A DNA stretch of 15,276 bases, taken from contig DASUBV010000217.1 of NCBI GenBank assembly GCA_035763085.1, positions 1-15,276 on the forward strand, written 5' to 3'. A program made the translations under genes and the position numbers. Position 1 is the stretch's first letter. Every line of letters begins with the position of its first letter. The notes beneath the pieces are model-generated. The model worked only from the letters and a program-made list of their open reading frames with translations. It was not told the origin of the DNA and searched no databases. Source of the stretch: DASUBV01 sp035763085 (GTDB lineage: Bacteria > Actinomycetota > Actinomycetes > Streptosporangiales > Streptosporangiaceae). Of this stretch, positions 1-5,703 are shown piece after piece.

Positions 1-282
1 CCGGAGAAAGGCGACGTTCAGCTGCGCCGTCGCCTGGAACTGGTCGGGGCGCAGGGTGGCGAGCAGCGCCGGGCCGACCGTGTCATACAGCATCGCGGCC
101 AGGAATGCTCCCAGGACCTCGCCCGCCGGGTTGGTGAACGACTCCGTGGCGGCGAATGTCACGACAGCCACGCCGTTGTCGCCGTCCGCCTCGATCGCTT
201 CCAGCCCGAGGGTCACGGCTGCTGGCGGCGGCGGCGCCCGCCCCTCGACCGCATCCCAGAACTGCCCCGTCCGGTGCTGCAT
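1..282 (-). CDS. PaaI-like hotdog thioesterase, partial
   Basis: This is the first 94 codons of a gene that continues off the left edge. The segment around residues 50-70 (TNPAGEVLGAFLAAMLYDT) matches the helix and active-site region of PaaI-type hotdog thioesterases, where a similar NPAGxVxGGxLAAMLDD pattern is usual. These enzymes hydrolyse acyl- or aryl-CoA thioesters in the cytoplasm. The ATG at 282 is preferred because a GGGGAGG ribosome site lies just before it (about 287-293); an in-frame ATG at 297 lies upstream of that site and is less likely. It lies downstream of the AraC gene on the same strand, with a 79-nt gap holding an inverted repeat, so it may be a separate transcript. The family is read from sequence; the substrate is unknown. 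Confidence 0.75.
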   Translation of the reverse strand, partial: MQHRTGQFWDAVEGRAPPPPAAVTLGLEAIEADGDNGVAVVTFAATESFTNPAGEVLGAFLAAMLYDTVGPALLATLRPDQFQATAQLNVAFLR

Positions 283-302
283 CGCGCCTCCCCGCATCCG
301 GC

Positions 303-328
303 AGCCTGGACCTGCACGAGCCCAGGCT
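303..328 (-). terminator. Inverted repeat after the AraC gene, possible terminator
   Basis: AGCCTGG (303-309) and CCAGGCT (322-328) form a perfect 7-bp stem with a 12-nt loop, 34 nt beyond the AraC stop codon and upstream of the thioesterase start. No T-run follows. It could be a terminator between the two genes or an operator of the thioesterase promoter. Confidence 0.35.
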
Positions 329-361
329 AGGAAGCGGCGGCGGCGACGGATTGACCGGAAT

Positions 362-1171
362 TTACCTGCCGGCCGCGGTCCCGGCGGGGCGGGCGCGCGC
401 CTGATAGCCGCCCGGGGTGGTTCCGGTGAACTGGCGGAAGTCGCGGATCAGATGGGCCTGGTCGGCGTATCCGGCCTCGGCGGCCAGCTGTGCCCAGTCC
501 GGCCTCCCGGCCTCGCGGTCCAGGTGCCGCCAGACCCGGTCGAAGCGGATCAGCCGGGCCGCGGTCTTGGGCCGCAGTCCGGCCTCCCGGCTGAACCTGG
601 CGATCAGGTGCTTGTGGCTCCAGCCCACCTCGCCGGCGAGCTGACCGACCGGGACCCGGCCCCTGGTCCCGACCAGCCGCCGCCACGCCCAGGCCACCTG
701 AGGCGAGGGCCGCGGCCCGCAGTCCATTCTGCGCAGCAGGAACTCATCCATCAGCACAAACCGCTGCGGCCAGTCCGGCGCCTCGCGCAGCTGCTCGGCC
801 AGCCGCCGCGCGGCGGCCCCGAGCAGGTCGGCCAGGCTGGCGATCTGGCCGCCAAGCTCGCCGATCGGCAGCCCCAGCAGCCGGCAGGCGGCCAGCGGGT
901 CCAGCCATACCTCCAGGTAGGAGGGCGCGCAGTCACCCGGCACCAGCCACGATGAGGCATGCGGGCCCATGACGAAGGCCGGCGGGCGATGCGCCGAGTC
1001 GGCGAGCTTCACGACCAGCGGGACGGACACGGTGGCCGGCAGGGCCAGGGCCCTTGGCGTGGTGGCCACGGTGAAGCCGGCGTACCCGCGCGGGAGCAGC
1101 GGCCGCAGCAGCGGGTGCGGTGCCGCTGCCAGCCGGGGCCACCTGGCCCGTTCCGGCGCGGCCGTGGTCAT
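362..1171 (-). CDS. AraC-family transcriptional regulator
   Basis: This 269-residue protein has the AraC architecture: a variable N-terminal region (about 1-150) and a C-terminal DNA-binding domain with two helix-turn-helix units. The first is near residues 173-200 (VGQLAGEVGWSHKHLIARF) and the second near 226-257 (WAQLAAEAGYADQAHLIRDF followed by FTGTTPGGY, the usual end of AraC domains). Such proteins activate or repress nearby promoters, often in response to a small molecule bound by the N-terminal part. The start ATG overlaps the stop codon of the upstream DUF1772 gene by 4 nt (ATGA) and lacks a clear ribosome site of its own, which points to translational coupling in a two-gene operon. 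The N-terminal domain shows no ligand-binding motif I recognise, so the inducer is unknown. Confidence 0.9.
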   Translation of the reverse strand: MTTAAPERARWPRLAAAPHPLLRPLLPRGYAGFTVATTPRALALPATVSVPLVVKLADSAHRPPAFVMGPHASSWLVPGDCAPSYLEVWLDPLAACRLLGLPIGELGGQIASLADLLGAAARRLAEQLREAPDWPQRFVLMDEFLLRRMDCGPRPSPQVAWAWRRLVGTRGRVPVGQLAGEVGWSHKHLIARFSREAGLRPKTAARLIRFDRVWRHLDREAGRPDWAQLAAEAGYADQAHLIRDFRQFTGTTPGGYQARARPAGTAAGR

Positions 1172-1701
1172 GCCGGCCGCCGCCCGGCGACTGCCGGGCC
1201 CGGGGAGCCGGCCTCGGTGGCCGGCGGCCGGGCCGGGCGGGCCGTGACCACCGCGCTGATGGTGACGGCGGCCACCGCGGCGATCGAGGCGAAGGTGCGG
1301 ATGGCGTGGAACAGCTGCCAGCGGGGCTGGATCTGGCGCCAGTCACCGGGCAGGGTAGCCGCCGTCCAGGCCTGGATCTGATTGTCGATCGGAACCTCGA
1401 CCGCCAGGGTGATCACGAGCGCCGCGACCATGAGAATGAACCCGGCCAGCAGCCACCAGAAGGCGGCCCCCCGTCCTCGCCACAGCAGCGCCCCGGTGAC
1501 CAGCGCGCTCAGCAGGGCCAGCGGCAGCAGGATGGCCATCGGGACCCCGAGATTGTGGATCATCTGGTGGCCGACCGCGACGAACGCCGGGGCGGACAGC
1601 TGGCTCATGGTGCGGCTGAGCGAGAACCAGGTACCCCAGAACACGCCCATGACCAGGGCGAACAAGACGATGGTGGTGACCTTGGCGACGCGGGTCGGCA
1701 C
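1168..1701 (-). CDS. DUF1772 (anthrone oxygenase-like) membrane protein
   Basis: This 177-residue protein has four likely membrane segments (about 8-28, 52-74, 80-101 and 137-153). The stretch at residues 102-136, with VPIDNQIQAW, then a tryptophan-rich DWRQIQPRWQLFHAIRT, is characteristic of the DUF1772 family, also called anthrone oxygenase-like after fungal relatives; the role of most bacterial members is unknown. It starts with GTG, preceded by GAGGAG at a 6-nt spacing. The C-terminal 25 residues are Pro/Ala/Arg-rich and probably disordered. It is the first gene of an operon with the AraC regulator and diverges from the TetR gene, a layout in which either regulator could control it. Family assignment is good; function is not known. 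Confidence 0.8.
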   Translation of the reverse strand: MPTRVAKVTTIVLFALVMGVFWGTWFSLSRTMSQLSAPAFVAVGHQMIHNLGVPMAILLPLALLSALVTGALLWRGRGAAFWWLLAGFILMVAALVITLAVEVPIDNQIQAWTAATLPGDWRQIQPRWQLFHAIRTFASIAAVAAVTISAVVTARPARPPATEAGSPGPAVAGRRPA

Positions 1702-1761
1702 AGCGTGCTCCTCGGCTCCGCGGGTGCACGGCTGCCGCCCCGGCCGGTGTTCCGGCGGGAG

Positions 1762-1793
1762 CCTGGCGGGCGCCAGTCGTGGCGCTCGCCAGG
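1762..1793. repeat. Long hairpin in the divergent DUF1772/TetR region
   Basis: CCTGGCG (1762-1768) pairs with CGCCAGG (1787-1793), then GCGCCA (1770-1775) pairs with TGGCGC (1780-1785), leaving a GTCG loop. The only interruption is a G/T pair (1769/1786), a wobble in RNA of plus-strand sense, so the stem is effectively 14 bp. It lies 61 nt upstream of the DUF1772 start and about 115 nt upstream of the TetR start. It could be a leader hairpin of the DUF1772 transcript or a long operator. Confidence 0.55.
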
Positions 1794-1824
1794 TCAGCCC
1801 CCGTCGGACCGCCGCTGAAACCCG

Positions 1825-1895
1825 CTAATGCGAATATTCTCGCGGCAAGACGCCAGCGTAGCCCGGCGATGCGCACTAATGCAAGTTCCTTCGCG
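1825..1895. repeat. Imperfect direct repeat CTAATGC...CGCG, possible operators
   Basis: Two 20-nt copies, 1825-1844 and 1876-1895, match at 14 of 20 positions. Both begin with CTAATGC and end with TCGCG, 51 nt apart. The second copy ends one base before the TATAAT box of the TetR gene, and the first contains the palindrome GAATATTC. The position suits regulator binding sites, but the match is only moderate. Confidence 0.3.
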
Positions 1896-1896
1896 T

Positions 1897-1902
1897 TATA
1901 AT
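1897..1902 (+). promoter_or_regulatory. Consensus -10 box (TATAAT) of the TetR gene
   Basis: A perfect TATAAT sits in otherwise GC-rich DNA. A transcript starting the usual 6-7 nt later would begin at or next to GTG 1909, implying a leaderless mRNA, which is common in actinobacteria. No clear -35 hexamer is seen at 17 nt. Confidence 0.55.
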
Positions 1903-1908
1903 TCCGGG

Positions 1909-2520
1909 GTGGTGAACCAGCCGCAGCGGATGCAGCGACCGCAGGGCCGGTCTGCCCGTGTCCGCCAGCAGGTGCACATGGCTGTCATCAGCCTGCTGCG
2001 GGACCGGAGTGCGGACGAGCTGAGCATCCCCATGATCGCCGAGCGGTCCGGCGTGCACCAGGCCACGATCTACCGCCGCTGGGGAAGCATCCCGGTCCTG
2101 CTCGGCGACATCGCCGCCGCCGGGCCGGCCCGTAACTCCCCGCTCCCCGACACCGGCACGCTGCGCGGCGACCTGGATGCCTACGCCGTCGCCGTCGCCG
2201 ATGCGCTGGCCGGCCCGCTGGGCGTGCTGATGCTCCGGGCGGCTGTGTCGAGCATCCCGCCCGAGCCGGACCGCGGCCCGTCGGCGATCCTGGCCGAGCG
2301 CACCGGGCAGCTGCAGGCGATGCTGAGCCGCGCCGAGGCCCGCGGCGAGCGGCCGCCAGGCGTGGCCGAGCTGCTGGAACTGGTTGTCGCCCCGCTGTAC
2401 TTCCACGCCCTGTTCGGCCAGCCCGCCGGCGCCGGGGACGCCCGCCGCCTGGTCGACCGTCTCCTCGCGGCACCGGCGGCCGGCCGCCCGGACGAGGCGG
2501 CCGGCAGCGCCCGGAGGTGA
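1909..2520 (+). CDS. TetR-family transcriptional repressor
   Basis: The protein (203 residues from GTG 1909) begins with a TetR-type DNA-binding domain: an amphipathic helix (VRQQVHMAVISLLRDR), then a helix-turn-helix in ELSIPMIAERSGVHQATIYR followed by RWGSIPVLLGDI. The TIYRRW signature is typical of TetR regulators. The rest is a helical ligand-binding and dimerisation domain. The frame stays open upstream to ATG 1828 and ATG 1879, but those starts lie before the TATAAT box at 1897-1902 and have no ribosome site. GTG 1909 or the adjacent GTG 1912 fits a leaderless transcript, and ATG 1930 is another option. It diverges from the DUF1772-AraC operon and precedes the cupin and PPOX genes, which are its likely targets together with itself. 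The ligand is unknown. Confidence 0.85.
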   Translation: MVNQPQRMQRPQGRSARVRQQVHMAVISLLRDRSADELSIPMIAERSGVHQATIYRRWGSIPVLLGDIAAAGPARNSPLPDTGTLRGDLDAYAVAVADALAGPLGVLMLRAAVSSIPPEPDRGPSAILAERTGQLQAMLSRAEARGERPPGVAELLELVVAPLYFHALFGQPAGAGDARRLVDRLLAAPAAGRPDEAAGSARR

Positions 2521-2531
2521 ATTTCGTTCAA

Positions 2532-2548
2532 GCGCCCGCTGGGGGCGC
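2532..2548 (+). terminator. Short GC hairpin after the TetR gene
   Basis: GCGCCC (2532-2537) and GGGCGC (2543-2548) form a 6-bp stem with a 5-nt loop, 12 nt past the TetR stop. It is short and lacks a T-run, so it may be a weak terminator or chance in GC-rich DNA. Confidence 0.25.
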
Positions 2549-2612
2549 GCGCCTAGCCTCGGGCGAAGTAAGGGATCGATGGTGGCAGCTCCCGCGATCC
2601 GAGGAGCACCTG

Positions 2613-3152
2613 ATGACTGAACTCGTCCATGACCCGGTCAGCCGGGTTCGCTATGCGTTCCAGCGCGACGGCGAGAACCTGATCGTGGACTGCCTGGTTG
2701 AGGCCGGCGGTGCCCTGCCCCCGCACCGGCACCCGCGTCAGGTAGAACGCTGGTCGGTAGCCGGCGGCCAGGTCCGGTTCCGCCTCGGCGACACCGAGCG
2801 TCTCATCGGCCCCCCGGACGGGGAGATAGTCGTGACGCCCGGCGCCGCGCACGGCCTGGCCAACGCCGGCGACCAGGAGGCGCGGCTGCGCTGCCGGGTG
2901 GAGCCGGCGCTGCGCCTCCAGGCCGTCCTGGAGGAAAGTGCCGCAGCCGGGCGGCGCGGCCTGTTCACCGCCCGCGGGCTGCCCCGCGGCCTGGCCGGGG
3001 CACGCTGGGCCGCCGGCTTCCTTGATCGCTACCGCGGCGAGACCGTCTTCCTGTCGCCGCCGCTGCCCGTCCAGCGCGTAATGATCGCGCTGCTGGCCCG
3101 TGACCCCGGCCCGGACCCGGAGAGGAAGGAAGCCGACGATGCGACTCAGTGA
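2613..3152 (+). CDS. Cupin-domain protein
   Basis: This 179-residue protein carries a single cupin barrel at about residues 25-100. The first cupin motif is PPHRHPRQVERW with candidate metal ligands His38, His40 and Glu45; the second is VTPGAAHGL with His80. Residues 100-170 form an extension rich in Arg, Ala and Leu that I do not recognise. The frame is open further upstream to 2517, but ATG 2613 is chosen because GAGGAG lies at 2601-2606 with good spacing. Single-domain cupins can be dioxygenases, isomerases or binding proteins, so the metal site is visible but the reaction is not. It is followed directly by the PPOX-type gene, which starts inside its last codons, so the two are probably co-transcribed. 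Confidence 0.8.
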   Translation: MTELVHDPVSRVRYAFQRDGENLIVDCLVEAGGALPPHRHPRQVERWSVAGGQVRFRLGDTERLIGPPDGEIVVTPGAAHGLANAGDQEARLRCRVEPALRLQAVLEESAAAGRRGLFTARGLPRGLAGARWAAGFLDRYRGETVFLSPPLPVQRVMIALLARDPGPDPERKEADDATQ

Positions 3153-3538
3153 AAAGGTCAGCATGCTGGTTCGATGGCCGGAACTTCGCTGTCCTGTCCA
3201 CGCTCGAGGCAGACGGCCGGCCGCACGCGACCGTGGCCTGGGTCAAGCGCGACGGGGATGACATCTTGTTCGCGCTGCCCGCGAGCCGCCGCAAGACCGC
3301 CAACCTGACCCGGGACCCGCGGGCCGCCGTCACGATCTTCGATGCCGCTAATCCGTACGACAGCGCCCAGGTGCAGGGCGCCGCCTCGATGGAAGACGAC
3401 CCGGACGGCGCGCTCGTGGAAGAGCTCTCGCGCAAGTACACCGGCGGGCCCTACCCCGGATTCGCCGGACCGGACCCGCGCTGGGTCATCGCGAGGATCA
3501 CGGCCGGCAAGGTCACCACCAGCTGGCCAGGCGAGTAA
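3139..3538 (+). pseudogene. PPOX-class (F420/FMN) oxidoreductase with a 1-nt frameshift near its start
   Basis: The body, read in the frame of 3149, matches the pyridoxamine-5'-phosphate-oxidase-like split barrel, F420-dependent type: NFAVLSTLEADGRPHATVAW, then KTANLTRDPRAAV and NPYDSAQVQGAA. These small enzymes reduce varied substrates with F420H2 or FMN. The best start is ATG 3139, with AGGAAGG 7-8 nt upstream, and it encodes MRLSEKVSMLV, just what this family usually has at its N-terminus, but one frame off. Omitting one base at about 3172 would join it to DGRNFAVLS and give a normal protein of about 132 residues. As written, translation from 3139 would be misread after 11 codons. An alternative is GTG 3149, overlapping the cupin stop by 4 nt and giving 129 residues with an atypical start (residues 2-9 KRSACWFD) and no ribosome site. 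Either the gene is broken, it uses GTG 3149, or the sequence has an error. Confidence 0.75.
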
Positions 3539-3543
3539 CCAGC

Positions 3544-3570
3544 CCGGGCGCGCCCCTGGCACCCGCCCGG
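3544..3570 (+). terminator. Hairpin after the PPOX gene, possible terminator
   Basis: CCGGGCG (3544-3550) and CGCCCGG (3564-3570) form a 7-bp perfect stem with a 13-nt loop, starting 6 nt after the PPOX stop. There is no T-run, which is common for actinobacterial terminators. It would separate the cupin-PPOX unit from the nucleotidyltransferase cassette. Confidence 0.4.
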
Positions 3571-3638
3571 CACCGGGATGGCGGCGCGCGCCGGTCCCGG
3601 GCAGGTCATGAATCCGCCACGGGCCTGCCTATCGAGCG

Positions 3639-3644
3639 TATATT
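3639..3644 (+). promoter_or_regulatory. Possible -10 box (TATATT) of the nucleotidyltransferase cassette
   Basis: TATATT fits the TAnnnT pattern and is the only AT-rich spot in the gap before the cassette. It is bracketed by TCGA at 3633-3636 and 3645-3648, a short inverted repeat that could be an autoregulatory site. No convincing -35 is seen. Confidence 0.35.
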
Positions 3645-3664
3645 CGACTGCCGGTGACCTGGAG

Positions 3665-4033
3665 ATGTACGATCAGGCCATGGTCGCCACGCGATCCAGG
3701 CCCCGGCCCCGGCACCATCAGTCCCGGCCCGGGCGCTCCGCCGTGGTCGCAGCCCGGCTGACCGACCTGCGCGGGCCCGCCGAGGGCCCGGTCCAGCTGC
3801 CATTGTGGCTGAACTGGAGCAGCCCCGGCCACGCCTTCGATCTGGCTGACCACGACATGCGATTGTGGCTCTACCAGACGGTGCTCCGCGAGGCGAGCAG
3901 CACGGCGGACCTGACCGCCTACCTCGACCGTGACACGCTGATCGCGCTGTGGCCGGAGCTGTACCTGCCCAAGGGCGTCCGGCAGGCCTGGGAGGACCGG
4001 CACGCGGAGCTGCGCTCCGCCGCAGCCGCCTGA
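3665..4033 (+). CDS. Small hypothetical protein, putative antitoxin partner of the nucleotidyltransferase
   Basis: This protein (122 residues from ATG 3665) has a basic, low-complexity N-terminus (about 1-35) and a compact C-terminal part, roughly 43-122, with LPLWLNWSS, DLADHDMRLWLYQTVLREA and LIALWPELYLPKGVRQAWE. I recall similar short proteins directly upstream of AbiEii-like nucleotidyltransferases in actinobacteria, but cannot verify that here. No known DNA-binding motif is evident. Its stop overlaps the start of the next gene (TGATG), implying coupled translation, and the small-gene-first order fits an antitoxin followed by a toxin. The start is uncertain: 3578, 3608, 3665 and 3680 are all in-frame ATGs and none has a good ribosome site; 3665 follows the likely promoter and has weak GGTG 8 nt upstream. 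The antitoxin role is inference from position. Confidence 0.7.
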   Translation: MYDQAMVATRSRPRPRHHQSRPGRSAVVAARLTDLRGPAEGPVQLPLWLNWSSPGHAFDLADHDMRLWLYQTVLREASSTADLTAYLDRDTLIALWPELYLPKGVRQAWEDRHAELRSAAAA

Positions 4034-4689
4034 TGCCCGTCGGCAGGCTGCACGGCCAGGTCGCGGCCATCGCGCTGAGTGTCGCCGCGCCGCGCGGGTT
4101 CGCCCTCGGGGGCGGTAATGCCCTGATGGCGCACGGGGTCATTGACCGGATGACGCAGGACGTCGATGTCTTCAGCGACGAAGAGGACGCCGTCGCCGCA
4201 GTGGCCGGCGCGGTGGAGACCGCGCTGCGCGCGGCCGGGTTCACGGCGCAGCGGCGCGACCAGGGCGACGACCTGGCGGACCTGTTCTACGGCATGGGCG
4301 ACGGGCTGGCCGAGTGGATCATCACCGCGCCCGGCGGCGAGCAGATGATGCTGCAGCTGGCCTACTTCGACCGGGCCCGCAAGCCGGTGCAGATGGAGTT
4401 CGGCCCGGTGCTGGACCTGGAGGACGTGGTCGGCGGCAAGGTGTGCGCGCTGGCCAGCCGGGCCGAGCCGCGTGACTACGTCGACACGGCGGCCGCCCTG
4501 GACCGCTTCACCATCGGGCAGATGATCGGATTCGCCAGGCGGCTGGATCCGGGGCTGACCGACCGCGACTTCGCCGACGCCGGCGAGCGGCTGGACCGGT
4601 GGGGCGACGGGGTGTTCGCCCCGCTCGGGCTCGGGCCGCGGGAGGTGGCCCGGCTCCGCGACAGGTTCGCGGCCTGGCCCCGGCCCTGA
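4033..4689 (+). CDS. AbiEii/AbiGii-type nucleotidyltransferase (putative toxin)
   Basis: This 218-residue protein has the hallmarks of the AbiEii/AbiGii toxin-like nucleotidyltransferase family. They are a glycine-rich loop, LGGGNALMAHG (about 25-35), the acidic pair DVDVF (Asp43 and Asp45, metal binding), and a later GGKVCALASR...RDYVD block (Lys136, Arg147, Asp148, Asp151). Such enzymes transfer nucleotides to a target, and some members block translation by modifying tRNA. ATG 4033 is used because it forms a TGATG junction with the upstream gene; the frame is open further back to 3949, but that part overlaps the upstream coding region. All expected catalytic positions look intact. As a type IV-like toxin or a phage-defence element it would need the upstream protein as antitoxin; the toxin label is family knowledge, and a housekeeping or repurposed role is possible. 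Confidence 0.85.
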   Translation: MPVGRLHGQVAAIALSVAAPRGFALGGGNALMAHGVIDRMTQDVDVFSDEEDAVAAVAGAVETALRAAGFTAQRRDQGDDLADLFYGMGDGLAEWIITAPGGEQMMLQLAYFDRARKPVQMEFGPVLDLEDVVGGKVCALASRAEPRDYVDTAAALDRFTIGQMIGFARRLDPGLTDRDFADAGERLDRWGDGVFAPLGLGPREVARLRDRFAAWPRP

Positions 4690-4695
4690 GCAGCG

Positions 4696-4737
4696 CCCGG
4701 CGCGCCTGGCCCGCAGCATCCCGCCCGCCGCGCCGGG
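4696..4737. terminator. Inverted repeat between convergent genes, likely bidirectional terminator
   Basis: CCCGGCGCG (4696-4704) and CGCGCCGGG (4729-4737) form a perfect 9-bp stem around a 24-nt loop. It sits in the 78-nt gap between the stop of the nucleotidyltransferase and the stop of the convergent cupin, so it could end both transcripts. Confidence 0.45.
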
Positions 4738-4767
4738 GCCGGTCCGCCCTCGCCGCCGGCACGGCCG

Positions 4768-5250
4768 TCACAGCCAGTACGTGTCGTGCTCGCGGAAGAA
4801 CTCCGCCTTCTCCGCGTCGCTCATCTCGGCCAGGTTCAGCAGGCCCTCGAAATATCCCTCCCGCGGCGCACCCGGCGCGAAGTGCAGCAGCATCGACGCC
4901 GGCTCCCCCGACTCGTTCCGGAAGGCATGCACGCCACCCTCCGGGACGTGCACGAAGTCACCCGGTGCCGTATCGATCCAGCGCCGCCCGTCGTAGATCC
5001 GCACGGTGCCGGACAGGATGTAGAACGACTCGGAGATCGCCCGGTGGAAGTGCGGCGCCGGGCCGCTGGGGCGCGGTCCCATGTCCCAGCGGTAGAGCCC
5101 GAACTGCCCGCTGGTCGACGCGCCGGTCGCCAGGTAACGCACCGTGGTGCCGCCATCGGGGTAGGCCAGCTCGGGCTCGGCGGCCGGGGACCGGCAGGTC
5201 GCCGTCAGCTCGCCGGTGTCACCGTGGTAGGTCGGCAGTGGATAGCTCAT
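4768..5250 (-). CDS. Cupin-domain protein
   Basis: This 160-residue protein is a single-domain cupin. Motif 1, PHFHRAISESFYILSG (about 66-81), supplies candidate metal ligands His67, His69 and Glu74; motif 2, DFVHVPEGGVHAF (98-110), supplies His108. All four positions are present, so metal binding is likely. The acidic C-terminus (LAEMSDAEKAEFFREHDTYW) is a helical tail often found in small stand-alone cupins. Start ATG 5250 is supported by GGAG about 6 nt upstream. It converges with the nucleotidyltransferase and diverges from the GH43 gene, with a long intergenic region upstream. It shares little sequence with the other cupin in this window apart from the motifs. Substrate and reaction are not deducible. 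Confidence 0.85.
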   Translation of the reverse strand: MSYPLPTYHGDTGELTATCRSPAAEPELAYPDGGTTVRYLATGASTSGQFGLYRWDMGPRPSGPAPHFHRAISESFYILSGTVRIYDGRRWIDTAPGDFVHVPEGGVHAFRNESGEPASMLLHFAPGAPREGYFEGLLNLAEMSDAEKAEFFREHDTYWL

Positions 5251-5334
5251 GGCGCTCCTGCCCGTAGCTCTCGGTGGAGATTACGTTCCGCAGCTGCTGG
5301 CCGCCGGGCCCGCCGGTCCCTGCAGCCGGATCGT

Positions 5335-5372
5335 CCGGCCTGCCGACGGCGGCCCGCTCGCGGGCAGGCCGG
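5335..5372. repeat. Perfect 10-bp inverted repeat upstream of the cupin
   Basis: CCGGCCTGCC (5335-5344) and GGCAGGCCGG (5363-5372) are exact inverse copies separated by 18 nt. The repeat is 85 nt upstream of the cupin start. It could be a leader hairpin of that gene, a terminator of a lost gene, or a binding site. Confidence 0.45.
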
Positions 5373-5487
5373 GGCGGCGGCAGCAGCCACGCTGCCCATC
5401 ATGGCGCAGGAGGCTGCCTGCAGACGGCTGCGACCCGGGTGCGGCGGCGTGCCCGCGATGACCGGCCCGGCCGGCCTGCCCTGCTGC

Positions 5488-5505
5488 TGAGCGAACGATC
5501 GCCGT
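5488..5505. promoter_or_regulatory. Operator-like half-matching site
   Basis: TGAGCGAACGATCGCCGT shares its first 10 bases with the perfect palindrome at 5704-5721 and matches it at 14 of 18 positions. The starts of the two sites are 216 bp apart, so it could be an auxiliary operator. Confidence 0.4.
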
Positions 5506-5658
5506 TACAGACTTTCGCTGTGCCGGCACCAGCCAGCGCGGCGGGCGTCGCATCTCGGCAATCACTCTCTCCACCTGCGGGAATGTGATCACGCCCGCGG
5601 CCCTGCCGGTGCCTGCGATCCGTTCCGCCGCTGCGGCCGGGCCGCCCGGCCGACGACC

Positions 5659-5674
5659 ATTCCTGGACAGGAAT
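5659..5674. promoter_or_regulatory. Palindrome overlapping the -35 box of the GH43 promoter
   Basis: ATTCCTG and CAGGAAT flank a GA centre, giving a 16-bp inverted repeat that covers the whole -35 hexamer (5664-5669). Its sequence differs from the downstream palindrome, so a second DNA-binding protein may act here. Confidence 0.5.
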
Positions 5675-5693
5675 GCCGTAAAACACCTAAAAT
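5664..5693 (+). promoter_or_regulatory. Sigma70-type promoter of the GH43 gene
   Basis: TGGACA (5664-5669) and TAAAAT (5688-5693) are separated by 18 nt; they match the consensus TTGACA and TATAAT at five of six positions each. The AT-rich stretch 5671-5704 stands out against the GC-rich surroundings. Expected transcription start is about 5700, giving a leader of roughly 200 nt before ATG 5905. Confidence 0.65.
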
Positions 5694-5703
5694 ATCAGTT
5701 ATC

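Larger units (their letters stand above)
5251..5658. other. Intergenic region with no convincing gene
   Basis: No ORF in this stretch looks like a recognisable protein. A minus-strand frame starting with GTG 5592 begins plausibly (MITFPQVERVIAEMRR) but soon becomes low-complexity Ala/Gly/Arg/Pro, so it may be a gene remnant or chance. The region also holds an inverted repeat (5335-5372), an operator-like site (5488-5505) and the 8-bp palindrome GTGATCAC (5585-5592). Confidence 0.5.

Noticed and set aside
494..592. Direct repeat CAGTCCGGCCTCCCGGC in two places within the AraC gene
   Set aside because: Both copies encode REAG in helix-turn-helix segments (SREAGLRP and DREAGRPD), so similarity is explained by protein sequence and codon bias rather than a mobile or regulatory repeat.
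5281..5592. Minus-strand 103-codon ORF starting with MITFPQVERVIAEM
   Set aside because: Only the first 15 or so residues look protein-like; the rest is low complexity, there is no clear ribosome site, and the operator-like site at 5488-5505 lies inside it.
5585..5592. GTGATCAC as a CRP-type site
   Set aside because: It is only an 8-bp palindrome and lacks the 6-nt spacing between half-sites that CRP-like proteins need.
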